Assembly (NCBI GenBank): GCA_016194975.1
Contig: JACQAM010000008.1
Span: 295,038 to 359,037 of the forward strand
Source of the DNA: Bacteroidota bacterium
Lineage (GTDB): Bacteria; Bacteroidota; Bacteroidia; Palsa-965
DNA: 64,000 bases
Direction of reading: 5' to 3'
A program made the position numbers and the translations under genes. Each line of letters begins with the position of its first letter. Position 1 is the first letter of the stretch. This document shows positions 7,881 through 16,391 of the stretch, piece after piece. Under the pieces are notes generated by a model. It saw only the letters and a list, made by a program, of their open reading frames with translations. It had not been told where the DNA came from and did no database searches.

Positions 7881-8618
7881 TTATTTGCCGGGTTCGTTGA
7901 TCATGTCGAGAAATTCGAGTGTGGAGCGTTCAATTTTTTTGGAAACAGAATCAACGAGCGAATTGACGAAGTGATAGAACACAAATGCGATCACACCCAC
8001 GGTGAGCCCTGCTGCAGAGGAAAACATTTTCAAATACAACCCGTGGGACACCTGCTTGATGCTCACTTCCCCGCTTGATCCGGCTATGTCGTGGAAAATT
8101 ACAATAACACCCATGATCGTTCCTATGAAACCGATCATTGGCGCCATGCGTGCAACAAGATTGATGAAGTGAAGATTTTTTTCGGCGCGTGTTATTTCCA
8201 CTCTTCCTGCAATTTCCATTGCTTCAGAAATTTCTTTCGTTGGTTTTCCCAATCGTGAAATTCCTTTTTCGATCACGCGCGGGATGGGGCCGCTTTGTGC
8301 GCGGCATAATTCTTTTGCTGAATCGATCTTCCCGTTCATCAGGTAATCGCGGATGTTGTTCATGAAATTGCGATCGAGTTTTCCTGCTTTCGAAACAACG
8401 ATGAGGCGTTCGATGGCAAAATAAATTGCGAGCAACAAAAGGATCAGCAGCAAGATCATGAGTGTGGTCATGAACGGGCCGCCGCCGGTGAGAATTCCCA
8501 TTGGCGTATTGACATCCTGCGTGGGCCCCGATGCAGCGGGAGGAACTATTCCTGCATTCTGCACAACTTTCGAAGTGTCATTCGCTGCATTCCCTGCCTG
8601 GAGAAGTAAATGGAACAT
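7881..8618 (-). CDS. exbB: MotA/TolQ/ExbB-family proton channel protein
   Basis: A 245-residue inner-membrane protein. A first helix near residues 50-70 (FMTTLMILLLILLLLAIYFA), a cytoplasmic loop, and two more helices (about 150-172 and 185-210, including LVARMAPMIGFIGTIMG) give the family's three-helix layout. It forms the stator with ExbD just downstream and leads the operon exbB-exbD-tonB-like-folC. Confidence 0.92.
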   Translation of the reverse strand: MFHLLLQAGNAANDTSKVVQNAGIVPPAASGPTQDVNTPMGILTGGGPFMTTLMILLLILLLLAIYFAIERLIVVSKAGKLDRNFMNNIRDYLMNGKIDSAKELCRAQSGPIPRVIEKGISRLGKPTKEISEAMEIAGRVEITRAEKNLHFINLVARMAPMIGFIGTIMGVIVIFHDIAGSSGEVSIKQVSHGLYLKMFSSAAGLTVGVIAFVFYHFVNSLVDSVSKKIERSTLEFLDMINEPGK

Positions 8619-8667
8619 GGAGATCGTTTTATTATAGAACGTTTACAATCTCCCGAAATTATTCTGA

Positions 8668-8693
8668 AACGAAAGGCCTCCGGGAAGAGGCCT
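8668..8693 (-). terminator. terminator after tonB
   Basis: AGGCCTC (8674-8680) pairs with GAGGCCT (8687-8693). Read leftward it is followed by TTTCGTTTC. It separates the leftward tonB gene from the exbB operon. Confidence 0.65.
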
Positions 8694-8852
8694 GAGCCGA
8701 TTTTCAACACCGGCGTGTTCATTCCCATGAGGCCTTCGCTGTCCTGTCGCTAGCAAACAGAACCTGCAGTGAGAAATGTGCGGATGATGAGTGAAAAATT
8801 TCTGCAGAAAAAATATTTGCAAACTTTCACAATCATGCACAAACATTCACAT

Positions 8853-9641
8853 TCACTTCGACAAAATAAAATGGATGGGCTTGCGGTAAAGAAAATTCAC
8901 CAGTCTTCCATTGTTTTTTCCGGGTATCCAGTCGGGCATTAGTTTCGCAACACGCAAAGCTTCGCGATCAAGCAACGGATGAACTCCTTTGATCACTTTT
9001 ACATCCGTTACTTTTCCTTCGGTATTTACGATCCACGAAAGCCAGACTGTTCCTTCGATGTTCTGTTCTTTCGCAGGTTCGGGATAATGCGTGTTCTTCG
9101 GCCACCAGATATCGATATTCGGAAATTGCGGCGGATCACTTGCATAATCAATTGTGTCCGGTACAGGAGGATCATGATGGCCGCAATCTTTACAGCCAAC
9201 AGTTCCTGTATCGACGGGGTCAACTCCTGTTCCGCCTTTTTTTCCATTCGGATCTGCACCTGATGAATCCACCAGTTTCGTGATCACATCTTTCAGTGTG
9301 ATCTGCGGAGTGGTGAATGCTTTGGTTGCAGCTCCTTTCGGAGGTGGCTCAACGATCGGTTTTTCTTTTTTTACTTCATCTGTTTTCTTATCATCATGCG
9401 GAATGGTCATGGTGATGATCTTCACCGGCCCGTCATCTTTCGGACGGTCGGCAGCAACTGCAGAAGGAAGATGAATGAAATAAGATCCGATCGCTGATGC
9501 GAAAATTGCCGACGCAACGAACGCGGAGACCAGTACATTTTTGCTGTACCGTTTCCGGATCTGGAATGCGCCGTAGGCCTTGTGCCTTTTCTCAAAAACC
9601 AGTTCATTGAAACCGGCATTGAGGACGAATTTATTGTCCAT
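8853..9641 (-). CDS. tonB: TonB energy transducer
   Basis: A 262-residue protein. The N-terminal cytoplasmic segment ELVFEKRHKAYGAFQIRKRY is the typical Bacteroidota TonB start, followed by one transmembrane helix (about 33-53), a Lys/Pro-rich periplasmic spacer, and a C-terminal TonB_C domain (EGTVWLSWIVNTEGKVTDV ... LDREALRVAKLMPDW). It would carry energy to TonB-dependent receptors. Odd point: the linker carries GCKDCGHHDPP, a possible metal- or disulfide-forming site. It stands as its own unit upstream of the exbB operon. Confidence 0.9.
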   Translation of the reverse strand: MDNKFVLNAGFNELVFEKRHKAYGAFQIRKRYSKNVLVSAFVASAIFASAIGSYFIHLPSAVAADRPKDDGPVKIITMTIPHDDKKTDEVKKEKPIVEPPPKGAATKAFTTPQITLKDVITKLVDSSGADPNGKKGGTGVDPVDTGTVGCKDCGHHDPPVPDTIDYASDPPQFPNIDIWWPKNTHYPEPAKEQNIEGTVWLSWIVNTEGKVTDVKVIKGVHPLLDREALRVAKLMPDWIPGKNNGRLVNFLYRKPIHFILSK

Positions 9642-10084
9642 GCGATTTTTGTTTTTAGTGATGGGTTAAACAATTGATGTCTTTCACCTGCAATCGTAAC
9701 GGTGATTCAGTTGATGCGGCGCGGGAGGATGTGGCATGTAGCGCGGGGATGAAATGCGCTGTGAGGATTTGCCTTCGCCGTATTCAGGTAATGCAGGAGT
9801 AGATTCAGTTCATTCGGAGTGATTGGGGTTCCGTATTGTTCTACGCAATGATAAATACAATGGATCAGTTTCAAAATCTGTTTTTGATATGTGGCGCAGA
9901 GAGGTCAACCACTGGTAGGCCCGTGCATACCGGAGAAAAAATGATTTGGAAATTTATCCCTGCTTCTGTCCTTCATCATCCGGTTGCACAAAAAAATATT
10001 TCATTCCGCTTATGGAATTTACATTCCTGCAGAATCTGCAATATCTCCCTGAAAAATCGGGAAGAAAAAAAATGATGAGAAATT
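9642..10084. other. 443-bp stretch without a supported gene
   Basis: No convincing gene seen. A 65-codon open frame on the minus strand (9707-9904) has no ATG and no recognisable product. A short plus-strand frame at 9836-10075 has no family resemblance. The right end holds the likely 3' region of the leftward PepSY-like gene, with a weak ATTCC/GGAAT hairpin and a T-rich tract near 9990-10022. Confidence 0.5.
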
Positions 10085-10342
10085 TTATTCCTGTTTAATG
10101 AAAGTTCCGTCGGGTTTGAATTCCGCTTCCATTCTTTTTCCGTCCACTTTGAATCCGGCTTCATAGATCATGTGTCCGTCTTCGCTTTCTACTTCCCATT
10201 CTGTTCCCTGTGCGGAAGGATATTTCGTTTGGAAAGCAGAGGAAACAGCAGAAGGAACATCGTCATTTACGATCTCGAATTCAGAGCAGCATCCTGCGAA
10301 AAACGGGAGGATAGCTGCGGCAATAAAAATTTTCTTTTTCAT
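10085..10342 (-). CDS. PepSY-like small lipoprotein
   Basis: An 85-residue exported protein. A signal peptide ends at LPFFAGC, a lipobox, so it is probably a lipoprotein. The mature part VPSAVSSAFQTKYPSAQGT ... WEVESEDG ... YEAGFKVDGKRMEAEFKPDG matches the PepSY-like/DUF2874 family of small periplasmic domains. Its role is unknown; such proteins are thought to bind peptides or inhibit proteases. It stands alone with gaps on both sides. Confidence 0.8.
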   Translation of the reverse strand: MKKKIFIAAAILPFFAGCCSEFEIVNDDVPSAVSSAFQTKYPSAQGTEWEVESEDGHMIYEAGFKVDGKRMEAEFKPDGTFIKQE

Positions 10343-10472
10343 GGGTAATGGTTTGAAAAGTTGAATGCTAACTTAATGAGAATTCCTGCAACAGCAAAAA
10401 GACGCAGCAACAAGTGAATTGATAATTTTTCAAATCCGGAAATGGGATGGAGAAAAAAGGACGTGCTGTTTT

Positions 10473-11693
10473 TCAGATCAGTTCTTTCAGCGCGATCACA
10501 AAAGCCGTCTTCGCAATATTTTTCGAAGAGGAAGAATCGGCATGTACTTTTTTCAATGCAGTGTGAATGGTTTGGGAAACATCTCCGAAGATAGCCGCGT
10601 CATTCATTTCCACACGTTCGCCCATGAGGTACGCGAACACGCGCGCCATTCCGCAGTTGGAAATAAAATCGGGGATCACGCTCACTTTCGAATCGGCATA
10701 TTCTCCAACGGGCCCGAAAAATATTTCTTTATCGGCAAACGGAACATTCGCGCCGCACGCAATCACTTCAAGTCCGTTCCCGCACAGCGCATCGATCTGT
10801 TCTTTCGTGATGAGACGGGAAGCTGCAGCAGGAATGAATATTTCCGCCCCGGCATTCCACGCTTTTTTCTGAAGCTCATCAGGAGAAAGCATATTTTCTG
10901 TTTGGAGCTTATTTCCCTGCTTGGTGAGAAATAATTTTTTTACGGCGTGAAGATCGAGTCCTTTTTCATTTACAATTCCGCCTTCACGATCAATGATAGC
11001 GGTGATCAATGCGCCATCCTGCGCGAGATAATATCCTGCAGCCGATGCCACATTTCCCCATCCCTGAATGATCACTCTTTTTCCTTTCACACTTCCGCCC
11101 CACACTTTGTAGTAATGACGAACCGATTCTGCAACACCGTAACCGGTGATCATGTCAGAGATCGTATTGCCCGGACCGGGAGTAAAATGTTCATCCAGAA
11201 TTTTTTTTGTAACACCGTCCTGCAGATTTTTTATTCTTCGCACCGCACTTTCATCATCGGCGCCGAAATGTCCGCGCACAACACCTTGCTGCGGATGGCG
11301 CAATCCATAACGGCCGGTAATATCAATCACATCATGAATTTCATCTACGTTCAGATCTCCGCCCGTTCCATAATAATTTTTCAGCAGTGGCATTACGGCT
11401 TTGAACCAGCGCTCAAGTACACCGCGTTTTCTCGGATCATTCGGATCAAAATTTATTCCTGATTTTGCTCCGCCGATAGCAGGGCCAGCCACAGTGAATT
11501 TCACTTCCATTGTTTTTGCAAGCGATTCCACTTCTCTCCGATCGAGGCCTTTTCTCATTCTTGTTCCACCACCTGCAGCTCCACCGCGCAACGAATTGAT
11601 GACCACCCAGCCCTCTGCTTCCGTTTCAGAATCTTTCCATTCGTAAACGATCTCCGGCCTTTTATTCTCATACTGCTCAAGAAGGTCTTTCAT
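10473..11693 (-). CDS. Glu/Leu/Phe/Val dehydrogenase
   Basis: A 406-residue cytoplasmic NAD(P)-dependent amino-acid dehydrogenase (oxidative deamination to the 2-oxo acid). The substrate domain holds GGGTRMRKGLDRREVESLA and the catalytic-lysine loop GGAKSGINFDP, then GTGGDLNVDE. The Rossmann fold reads VIIQGWGNVASAAGYYLA. ATG at 11693 (MKDLLEQYENKRPE) is chosen over a TTG 7 codons upstream because it follows a TAnnTTTG box by 18 nt. The specific substrate (Glu or Leu) is not decided by these motifs. Confidence 0.93.
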   Translation of the reverse strand: MKDLLEQYENKRPEIVYEWKDSETEAEGWVVINSLRGGAAGGGTRMRKGLDRREVESLAKTMEVKFTVAGPAIGGAKSGINFDPNDPRKRGVLERWFKAVMPLLKNYYGTGGDLNVDEIHDVIDITGRYGLRHPQQGVVRGHFGADDESAVRRIKNLQDGVTKKILDEHFTPGPGNTISDMITGYGVAESVRHYYKVWGGSVKGKRVIIQGWGNVASAAGYYLAQDGALITAIIDREGGIVNEKGLDLHAVKKLFLTKQGNKLQTENMLSPDELQKKAWNAGAEIFIPAAASRLITKEQIDALCGNGLEVIACGANVPFADKEIFFGPVGEYADSKVSVIPDFISNCGMARVFAYLMGERVEMNDAAIFGDVSQTIHTALKKVHADSSSSKNIAKTAFVIALKELI

Positions 11694-11711
11694 GGAAAAT
11701 TTATTGAGGTG

Positions 11712-11719
11712 CAAAAATA
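11712..11719 (-). promoter_or_regulatory. -7 promoter box of the amino-acid dehydrogenase
   Basis: TATTTTTG on the minus strand, 18 nt before the ATG at 11693. A possible TTG start lies inside the box, which argues against that start. Confidence 0.55.
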
Positions 11720-11760
11720 CAAAATGAGATCGAGGATTTCCATTTCATTTCGACAAGGAC

Positions 11761-11927
11761 TAGAGGCTGTCTAAAATTCATTTTTTGGAATTGTTATGCG
11801 CCATTTTTGTTCATCCTTCGTTGCATTTCTTGGCCGTAGTCGCTCCACTATGGCCTGCAAAATGCGCCTCGGCTGAACAAAAATGGCATCATAACAATTC
11901 CAAAAAATGAATTTTAGACAGCCTCTA
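11761..11927. mobile_element. MITE-like element with 38-bp terminal inverted repeats
   Basis: The arms 11761-11813 and 11874-11927 are inverted copies, perfect over the outer 38 bp and differing by a short indel further in. The ends read TAGAGGCTGTC and GACAGCCTCTA, with TA at both edges, compatible with a TA target duplication. The 60-bp centre also pairs imperfectly. There is no coding capacity. A second, half-length copy lies at 25060-25145, so this is a dispersed repeat and not a local terminator. Confidence 0.8.
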
Positions 11928-12016
11928 AACTTCAGAAAAAAAACTTTTCAAAAAAATGAAGAAATGTGTAAAACGAAAAAAATCCTTTTAACTTTAACCA
12001 TCAAATCATCAAAGCG

Positions 12017-12271
12017 ATGAAGAAGCAATCAAAACCAACCCGGGCAGAAATTCTCAAGCAGGCGCAGCGTCCTGCAGCGAAAATTTCAAAAGCAAAACAT
12101 GCTGCCGAGGAAGATGATGAAGAAGATCTTCCGGTTGATGAATATGAAAAGCCCGATGAGGATGATGAAGCGTCCGATATTGATGATGATTCAAAAATGA
12201 AACTGGAAGATGTGAGTCTCGACGACCTTGATCTTGATGATGAAGAGGAATATTACCCCGAAGATTTTTAA
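12017..12271 (+). CDS. small highly acidic protein
   Basis: An 84-residue cytoplasmic protein. The first 27 residues are basic (KKQSKPTRAEILKQAQRP) and the rest is dominated by Asp and Glu (VSLDDLDLDDEEEYYPEDF), so it is probably disordered. Short acidic proteins of this kind occur in Bacteroidota, but I know of no function. It lies just downstream of the MITE-like element and converges with anmK. Confidence 0.65.
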   Translation: MKKQSKPTRAEILKQAQRPAAKISKAKHAAEEDDEEDLPVDEYEKPDEDDEASDIDDDSKMKLEDVSLDDLDLDDEEEYYPEDF

Positions 12272-12403
12272 GGTCACGAATTACGAATATTTACTGCTAT
12301 GCGGATCGCAGATCTGTTTTAATCAATAGATGTAGAATCGCTTTGTCTCACATCCTCGATCGGTATATCTGCATTTATCCCTCTATCTGGAATAATCAGT
12401 ACC

Positions 12404-13453
12404 CTATGAAAAAAGTTCCCCGCCACAACTGTCTCTCTGCGCACCGGTAACACTTGAGAGAATATTTATTTCATTTTTCATTCTCAATAATCCAAGCAGG
12501 GCGAATATCAGCGCCTCTTTAAAATCGATTGTTAGCTGATCCGGAATGATGATTTCTGTTTTACATTTTTCTTTTATTTGTTCAACCAGGAAATCATTGT
12601 GCGTGCCTCCGCCCGTAAGCAGTAATTTTCCCTTCCTGCAATGATAAGAAAGCTGTTGCGCAATATGTTCAGTGAATGTGCAAAGAAGATCTTCCGTTTT
12701 ATATTTCGTATCCAGCAAAGGAAAAATATTCTGTTCCACCCATTCTCTGCCCAATGATTTCGGCGGTGGCTGTTGGTAAAATGAAAGCGAATTCAATTTC
12801 TCAATTAATCCGGGAATGGCTTTTCCCGAAGAAGAAAGTTTTCCGTTCTCATCAAAATTCTTTCCGGTTCTTTTCGCAAGAAAATTCAAAACATAATTTA
12901 CCGGGCAAATATCAAACGCAATTCGTTTATTATTTTTCTCAAATGAAATATTCGCAAAGCCGCCGAGATTCAGACAAAGATCGTATTCGCCGAAAAGTAA
13001 TTTATCACCAATAGGAACGAGCGGCGCGCCTTGTCCGCCCAATGCAACATCGCCCGAACGGAAATCGCTCACGACTGGAATTTTACAGAGCGCATGAATT
13101 TTTTTTCCATCACCAAGCTGGAAAGTGTAACCTGCATCCGGCCGGTGATAAATAGTGTGGCCGTGCGAAGAAATCAGAACCGGTTTTTTTATTTTATTTT
13201 TTTCCAAGAATGAATTTACCGTTTCTCCAATGAAAATTCCGTATTCTTCATGCAATTCCATCAGCGCAGCGCCACTCGACCGTTCAGCACGTTTTAAATT
13301 TTCAAGCCACTTTTCAGAATAAGAAATAGTTTCGGCAGCAAGGATTTTGTAATTCCATTTTCCGGCATTTTCAGAAAATTCAGTAAGGCAAATGTCCATT
13401 CCATCGAGCGAAGTGCCCGACATGATTCCGACGACAAAGGTTTTATTTTCCAA
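12404..13453 (-). CDS. anmK: anhydro-N-acetylmuramic acid kinase
   Basis: Cytoplasmic peptidoglycan-recycling kinase that opens and phosphorylates 1,6-anhydro-MurNAc to MurNAc-6-phosphate. The 349-residue length is normal. N-terminal GIMSGTSLDGMDICLTEF, central SSHGHTIYHRPD, FRSGDVALGGQGAPLVPIGD and NLGGFANISF, and C-terminal LLTGGGTHNDFLVEQI are family blocks. The start read here is TTG at 13453, since no ATG precedes the first motif; the true start could differ by a few codons. Confidence 0.95.
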   Translation of the reverse strand: MENKTFVVGIMSGTSLDGMDICLTEFSENAGKWNYKILAAETISYSEKWLENLKRAERSSGAALMELHEEYGIFIGETVNSFLEKNKIKKPVLISSHGHTIYHRPDAGYTFQLGDGKKIHALCKIPVVSDFRSGDVALGGQGAPLVPIGDKLLFGEYDLCLNLGGFANISFEKNNKRIAFDICPVNYVLNFLAKRTGKNFDENGKLSSSGKAIPGLIEKLNSLSFYQQPPPKSLGREWVEQNIFPLLDTKYKTEDLLCTFTEHIAQQLSYHCRKGKLLLTGGGTHNDFLVEQIKEKCKTEIIIPDQLTIDFKEALIFALLGLLRMKNEINILSSVTGAQRDSCGGELFS

Positions 13454-13603
13454 ATGGGAATGAATGGTGAATTTTCACGAATATACGAATCGTATAGACC
13501 GGCGTTTCAACTGTCGCTTCGGGTAATCTGTGGCTTCATACTTCGCATATTCGGATAGATTCGCAATTCGTCCCTCCCCCAATGAAATTCACTCCCAAAA
13601 TCT

Positions 13604-13611
13604 TATCTTTG
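13604..13611 (+). promoter_or_regulatory. -7 promoter box of the acyl-CoA dehydrogenase
   Basis: TATCTTTG ends 4 nt before the ATG at 13616, predicting a leaderless transcript. Confidence 0.6.
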
Positions 13612-13615
13612 TTTC

Positions 13616-14788
13616 ATGTCACACACTCTTACAGAAATAACCGCCGGATTGAATTTTGAACTTTCCGAAGAACATTTGATGATTCAAAAAGCGGCGCGCG
13701 ATTTTGCACACAATGAATTGAAGAAAGGTGTCATCGAACGCGACGAACATCAGAAATTTCCAAAAGAACAGGTGAAGATGATGGGTGAACTCGGTTTTCT
13801 CGGAATGATGGTCGATCCGAAATATGGCGGTGGCGGAATGGATACAATCTCGTACGTGCTTGCCATGGAAGAAATTTCTAAAATAGATGCGTCCTGCTCC
13901 GTGATCATGTCGGTAAATAATTCACTCGTGTGCTGGGGAATCCAGGAATTCGGAACCGAAGAACAGAAACAGAAATATTTAATTCCGCTTGCAAAAGGAG
14001 AAATCATCGGCGCATTCTGTTTGTCAGAACCGGAAGCAGGATCGGATGCAACTTCACAGAAAACAACAGCGAAAGATTGCGGCGATTATTATTTGCTTAA
14101 CGGAACAAAGAACTGGATCACCAATGGAGGAAGCGCTTCCGTTTATCTCGTGATCGCGCAAACCGATATTGACAAAGGACACAAAGGCATCAACGCATTC
14201 ATCGTGGAAAAAGGAATGCCGGGATTTGTTGTCGGCCCAAAAGAAAATAAAATGGGAATCCGGGCGAGCGACACGCATTCACTTATGTTCACCGATGTGA
14301 AAGTTCCGAAAGCAAATCGAATTGGCGAAGACGGATTCGGTTTCAAATTCGCAATGAAAACTTTGACTGGCGGAAGAATTGGTATCGCATCACAAGCGCT
14401 CGGTATCGCATCAGGCGCGTACGAACTCGCGCTCGCGTATTCGAAAGAAAGAAAAGCTTTTGGAAAAACTATCAATCAACACCAGGCCATCGCATTCAAA
14501 CTCGCAGACATGGCTACTGAAATTGATGCAGCGCGATTGTTGTGTTTGAAAGCAGCTTGGCATAAAGACATGCACATGGATTATACCATCTCATCTGCGA
14601 TGGCGAAGTTGTATGCATCACGCGTTGCGATGTGGGTGACTACAGAAGCGGTGCAAGTGCATGGCGGATACGGTTACGTAAAAGAATATCACGTAGAGCG
14701 TTTGATGCGCGATGCAAAAATTACACAGATCTACGAAGGAACAACGGAGGTGCAGAAGATCGTTATCTCGAGAGGGATCCTGGGATAA
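13616..14788 (+). CDS. acyl-CoA dehydrogenase
   Basis: A 390-residue FAD enzyme of fatty-acid or branched-chain acyl-CoA oxidation. Blocks in order: FCLSEPEAGSDATSQKTTA (flavin site), NGTKNWITNGG, LTGGRIGIASQALGIA, SKERKAFGKTINQHQAIAF, VQVHGGYGYVKEYHVERLMR and the catalytic Glu in ITQIYEGTTEVQ. This catalytic position is the one used by short-chain (butyryl-type) dehydrogenases. It is a monocistronic unit with its own promoter box and terminator. Confidence 0.95.
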   Translation: MSHTLTEITAGLNFELSEEHLMIQKAARDFAHNELKKGVIERDEHQKFPKEQVKMMGELGFLGMMVDPKYGGGGMDTISYVLAMEEISKIDASCSVIMSVNNSLVCWGIQEFGTEEQKQKYLIPLAKGEIIGAFCLSEPEAGSDATSQKTTAKDCGDYYLLNGTKNWITNGGSASVYLVIAQTDIDKGHKGINAFIVEKGMPGFVVGPKENKMGIRASDTHSLMFTDVKVPKANRIGEDGFGFKFAMKTLTGGRIGIASQALGIASGAYELALAYSKERKAFGKTINQHQAIAFKLADMATEIDAARLLCLKAAWHKDMHMDYTISSAMAKLYASRVAMWVTTEAVQVHGGYGYVKEYHVERLMRDAKITQIYEGTTEVQKIVISRGILG

Positions 14789-14812
14789 TTACAGAATTAC
14801 AAATTACAGATG

Positions 14813-14837
14813 AAGGTTGACTCAGGTCAGCCTTTTT
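14813..14837 (+). terminator. terminator of the acyl-CoA dehydrogenase gene
   Basis: AAGGTTGAC pairs with GTCAGCCTT (one G-T pair) around a TCAG loop, leading into five T residues. Confidence 0.75.
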
Positions 14838-14978
14838 CTTTGCGCAAACTTTGTGTCTTCGCGTGAAATGATGTGGAGCAAGATCTCCGGTGCAGCAAAA
14901 TACCACCTGTCCCGCTATCCGCTTTACTTCGTGCCGCTTCTATCGGGGCTGTGAAAGTTGGTTCGGTGCAGCAAAAAA

Positions 14979-16352
14979 TTAGCGTGAATCCGCGACAACT
15001 TCCATCTTCATTCCTCTCGAACCCTTGATCAGTATCAAACTATTCTGAGGATTCTCTTTCTTCAACCACTCGCCGGCGGCAACAGAATCATTCACACGTA
15101 TTCCTCTGAAATCATCTTTCGTCGCCGCAAAGTGTTTTCCAACAAATACAACTTTTACGTCCTGAGCTTGTCGAAGGATCAACTTTTCTCCAATAAGATC
15201 CACTATGCGCTGATGTTCTTTCGCACTTTCTTCGCCGAGTTCAAACATATCTCCAAGCAACAGAATTTTATGCTCCGCTTTCATCTTTGCAAGATTAGTG
15301 ATCGCCGCTTCCATGCTCGACGGATTCGCATTGTAATAATCAAGGATGAATGTATTCGTCCCCCGTTTTTCCATTTGCGATCGATTTATATCCGGAATAT
15401 AATCCGCGATCGCATCATCAATTTCATTCGCAGGAATTCCAAAATAATTTCCCACAGCACAAGCCGCCAGCAAATTCGGAAGATTGTATTCGCCGGTGAG
15501 ATGAGTGGCCACTTCGTGCGAAGAAATTTCTTTTGTCTTCCAAATGAATTTCACGAACGGATCGCTGCTAATAATTTTTCCATTTACTGAAGCATTTTCA
15601 GAAACTCCATACGTGACTACTTTCAATCCTTGCGCGCGTTTCACAATTTGTTCATCATCTGAAAAAACAAAAGCAACACCCTGCCCGACTTTGTCATTCA
15701 GGCGGGCATTTCTCTTTCTGAGATCATCAAACAATTCTGTTTTCCCTTTCAGTACGCCTTCCGCTCCGCCGAATCCTTCGAGATGGGCAAGCCCGATGTT
15801 GGTGATCAATCCGAAATCAGGTTCGGCGATCGAACTCAGTAACTCAATTTCTCCCAAATGATTCGCGCCCATTTCAATCACAGCAAACTGGTGTTCTTTT
15901 TTCAATTGCAATAAAGTGAGTGGAACTCCGATGTGATTATTCAGATTTCCATTGGTGAAGTGTGTGCGAAATTTTTTCGCGAGAACGCGCGCTATCAATT
16001 CTTTCGTGGTGGTCTTTCCATTGCTGCCGGTGAGTGCAAGTACTTTCAGCTTATTTTTTCCCAACTCCCGGCGGTGATGATTCGCCAATTGCTGGAGCGA
16101 ACGGAGAACATCATCAACCAGGATCGTCTTTTCATTTTTGAGAAAAGTTTTGTTATCGATCACGGCGAACGCAGCACCTTTTTTCAGCGCATCATCTGCA
16201 AATTTATTTCCGTCAAAATTCCCACCCTTCAAAGCAAAGAAGATACAACCCGGAATAATACTCCTCGTGTCTGTCGAAACGAAAGGATGCTGAAGAAATA
16301 TTCTATAAATATTTTCTGTTATCACAACGTCTTTAAAAGAAGAACGCTCCAA
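14979..16352 (-). CDS. murF: UDP-N-acetylmuramoyl-tripeptide--D-Ala-D-Ala ligase
   Basis: Cytoplasmic ligase that adds D-Ala-D-Ala to the peptidoglycan precursor. The N-terminal STDTRSIIPGCIFFALKGGN, ATP loop ALTGSNGKTTTKELIARVL, metal/Lys region AVIEMGANHLGEIELL and C-terminal DYYNANPSSMEAAI are all present; length 457 is normal. No ATG precedes these blocks: the frame begins with TTG at 16352, inside a hairpin, and GTG at 16325 is a good alternative. It follows gldJ on the same strand by 39 bp, an order I recall from flavobacteria. Confidence 0.95.
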   Translation of the reverse strand: MERSSFKDVVITENIYRIFLQHPFVSTDTRSIIPGCIFFALKGGNFDGNKFADDALKKGAAFAVIDNKTFLKNEKTILVDDVLRSLQQLANHHRRELGKNKLKVLALTGSNGKTTTKELIARVLAKKFRTHFTNGNLNNHIGVPLTLLQLKKEHQFAVIEMGANHLGEIELLSSIAEPDFGLITNIGLAHLEGFGGAEGVLKGKTELFDDLRKRNARLNDKVGQGVAFVFSDDEQIVKRAQGLKVVTYGVSENASVNGKIISSDPFVKFIWKTKEISSHEVATHLTGEYNLPNLLAACAVGNYFGIPANEIDDAIADYIPDINRSQMEKRGTNTFILDYYNANPSSMEAAITNLAKMKAEHKILLLGDMFELGEESAKEHQRIVDLIGEKLILRQAQDVKVVFVGKHFAATKDDFRGIRVNDSVAAGEWLKKENPQNSLILIKGSRGMKMEVVADSR

Positions 16353-16373
16353 GTTAAATACAAGGAGCGTTCT
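16341..16373 (-). terminator. hairpin between gldJ and murF
   Basis: AGAACGCTCC (16341-16350) and GGAGCGTTCT (16364-16373) are perfect 10-bp inverted arms with a 13-nt loop; read leftward they are followed by TCTTTT. It may attenuate read-through from gldJ, and it overlaps the first codons of murF as called from TTG. Confidence 0.55.
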
Positions 16374-16391
16374 GAAATGAAAGCCGATAAT

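Noticed and set aside
9836..10075. 79-codon plus-strand frame in the gap before the PepSY-like gene
   Set aside because: No signal peptide, no recognisable domain, low-complexity end; probably chance.
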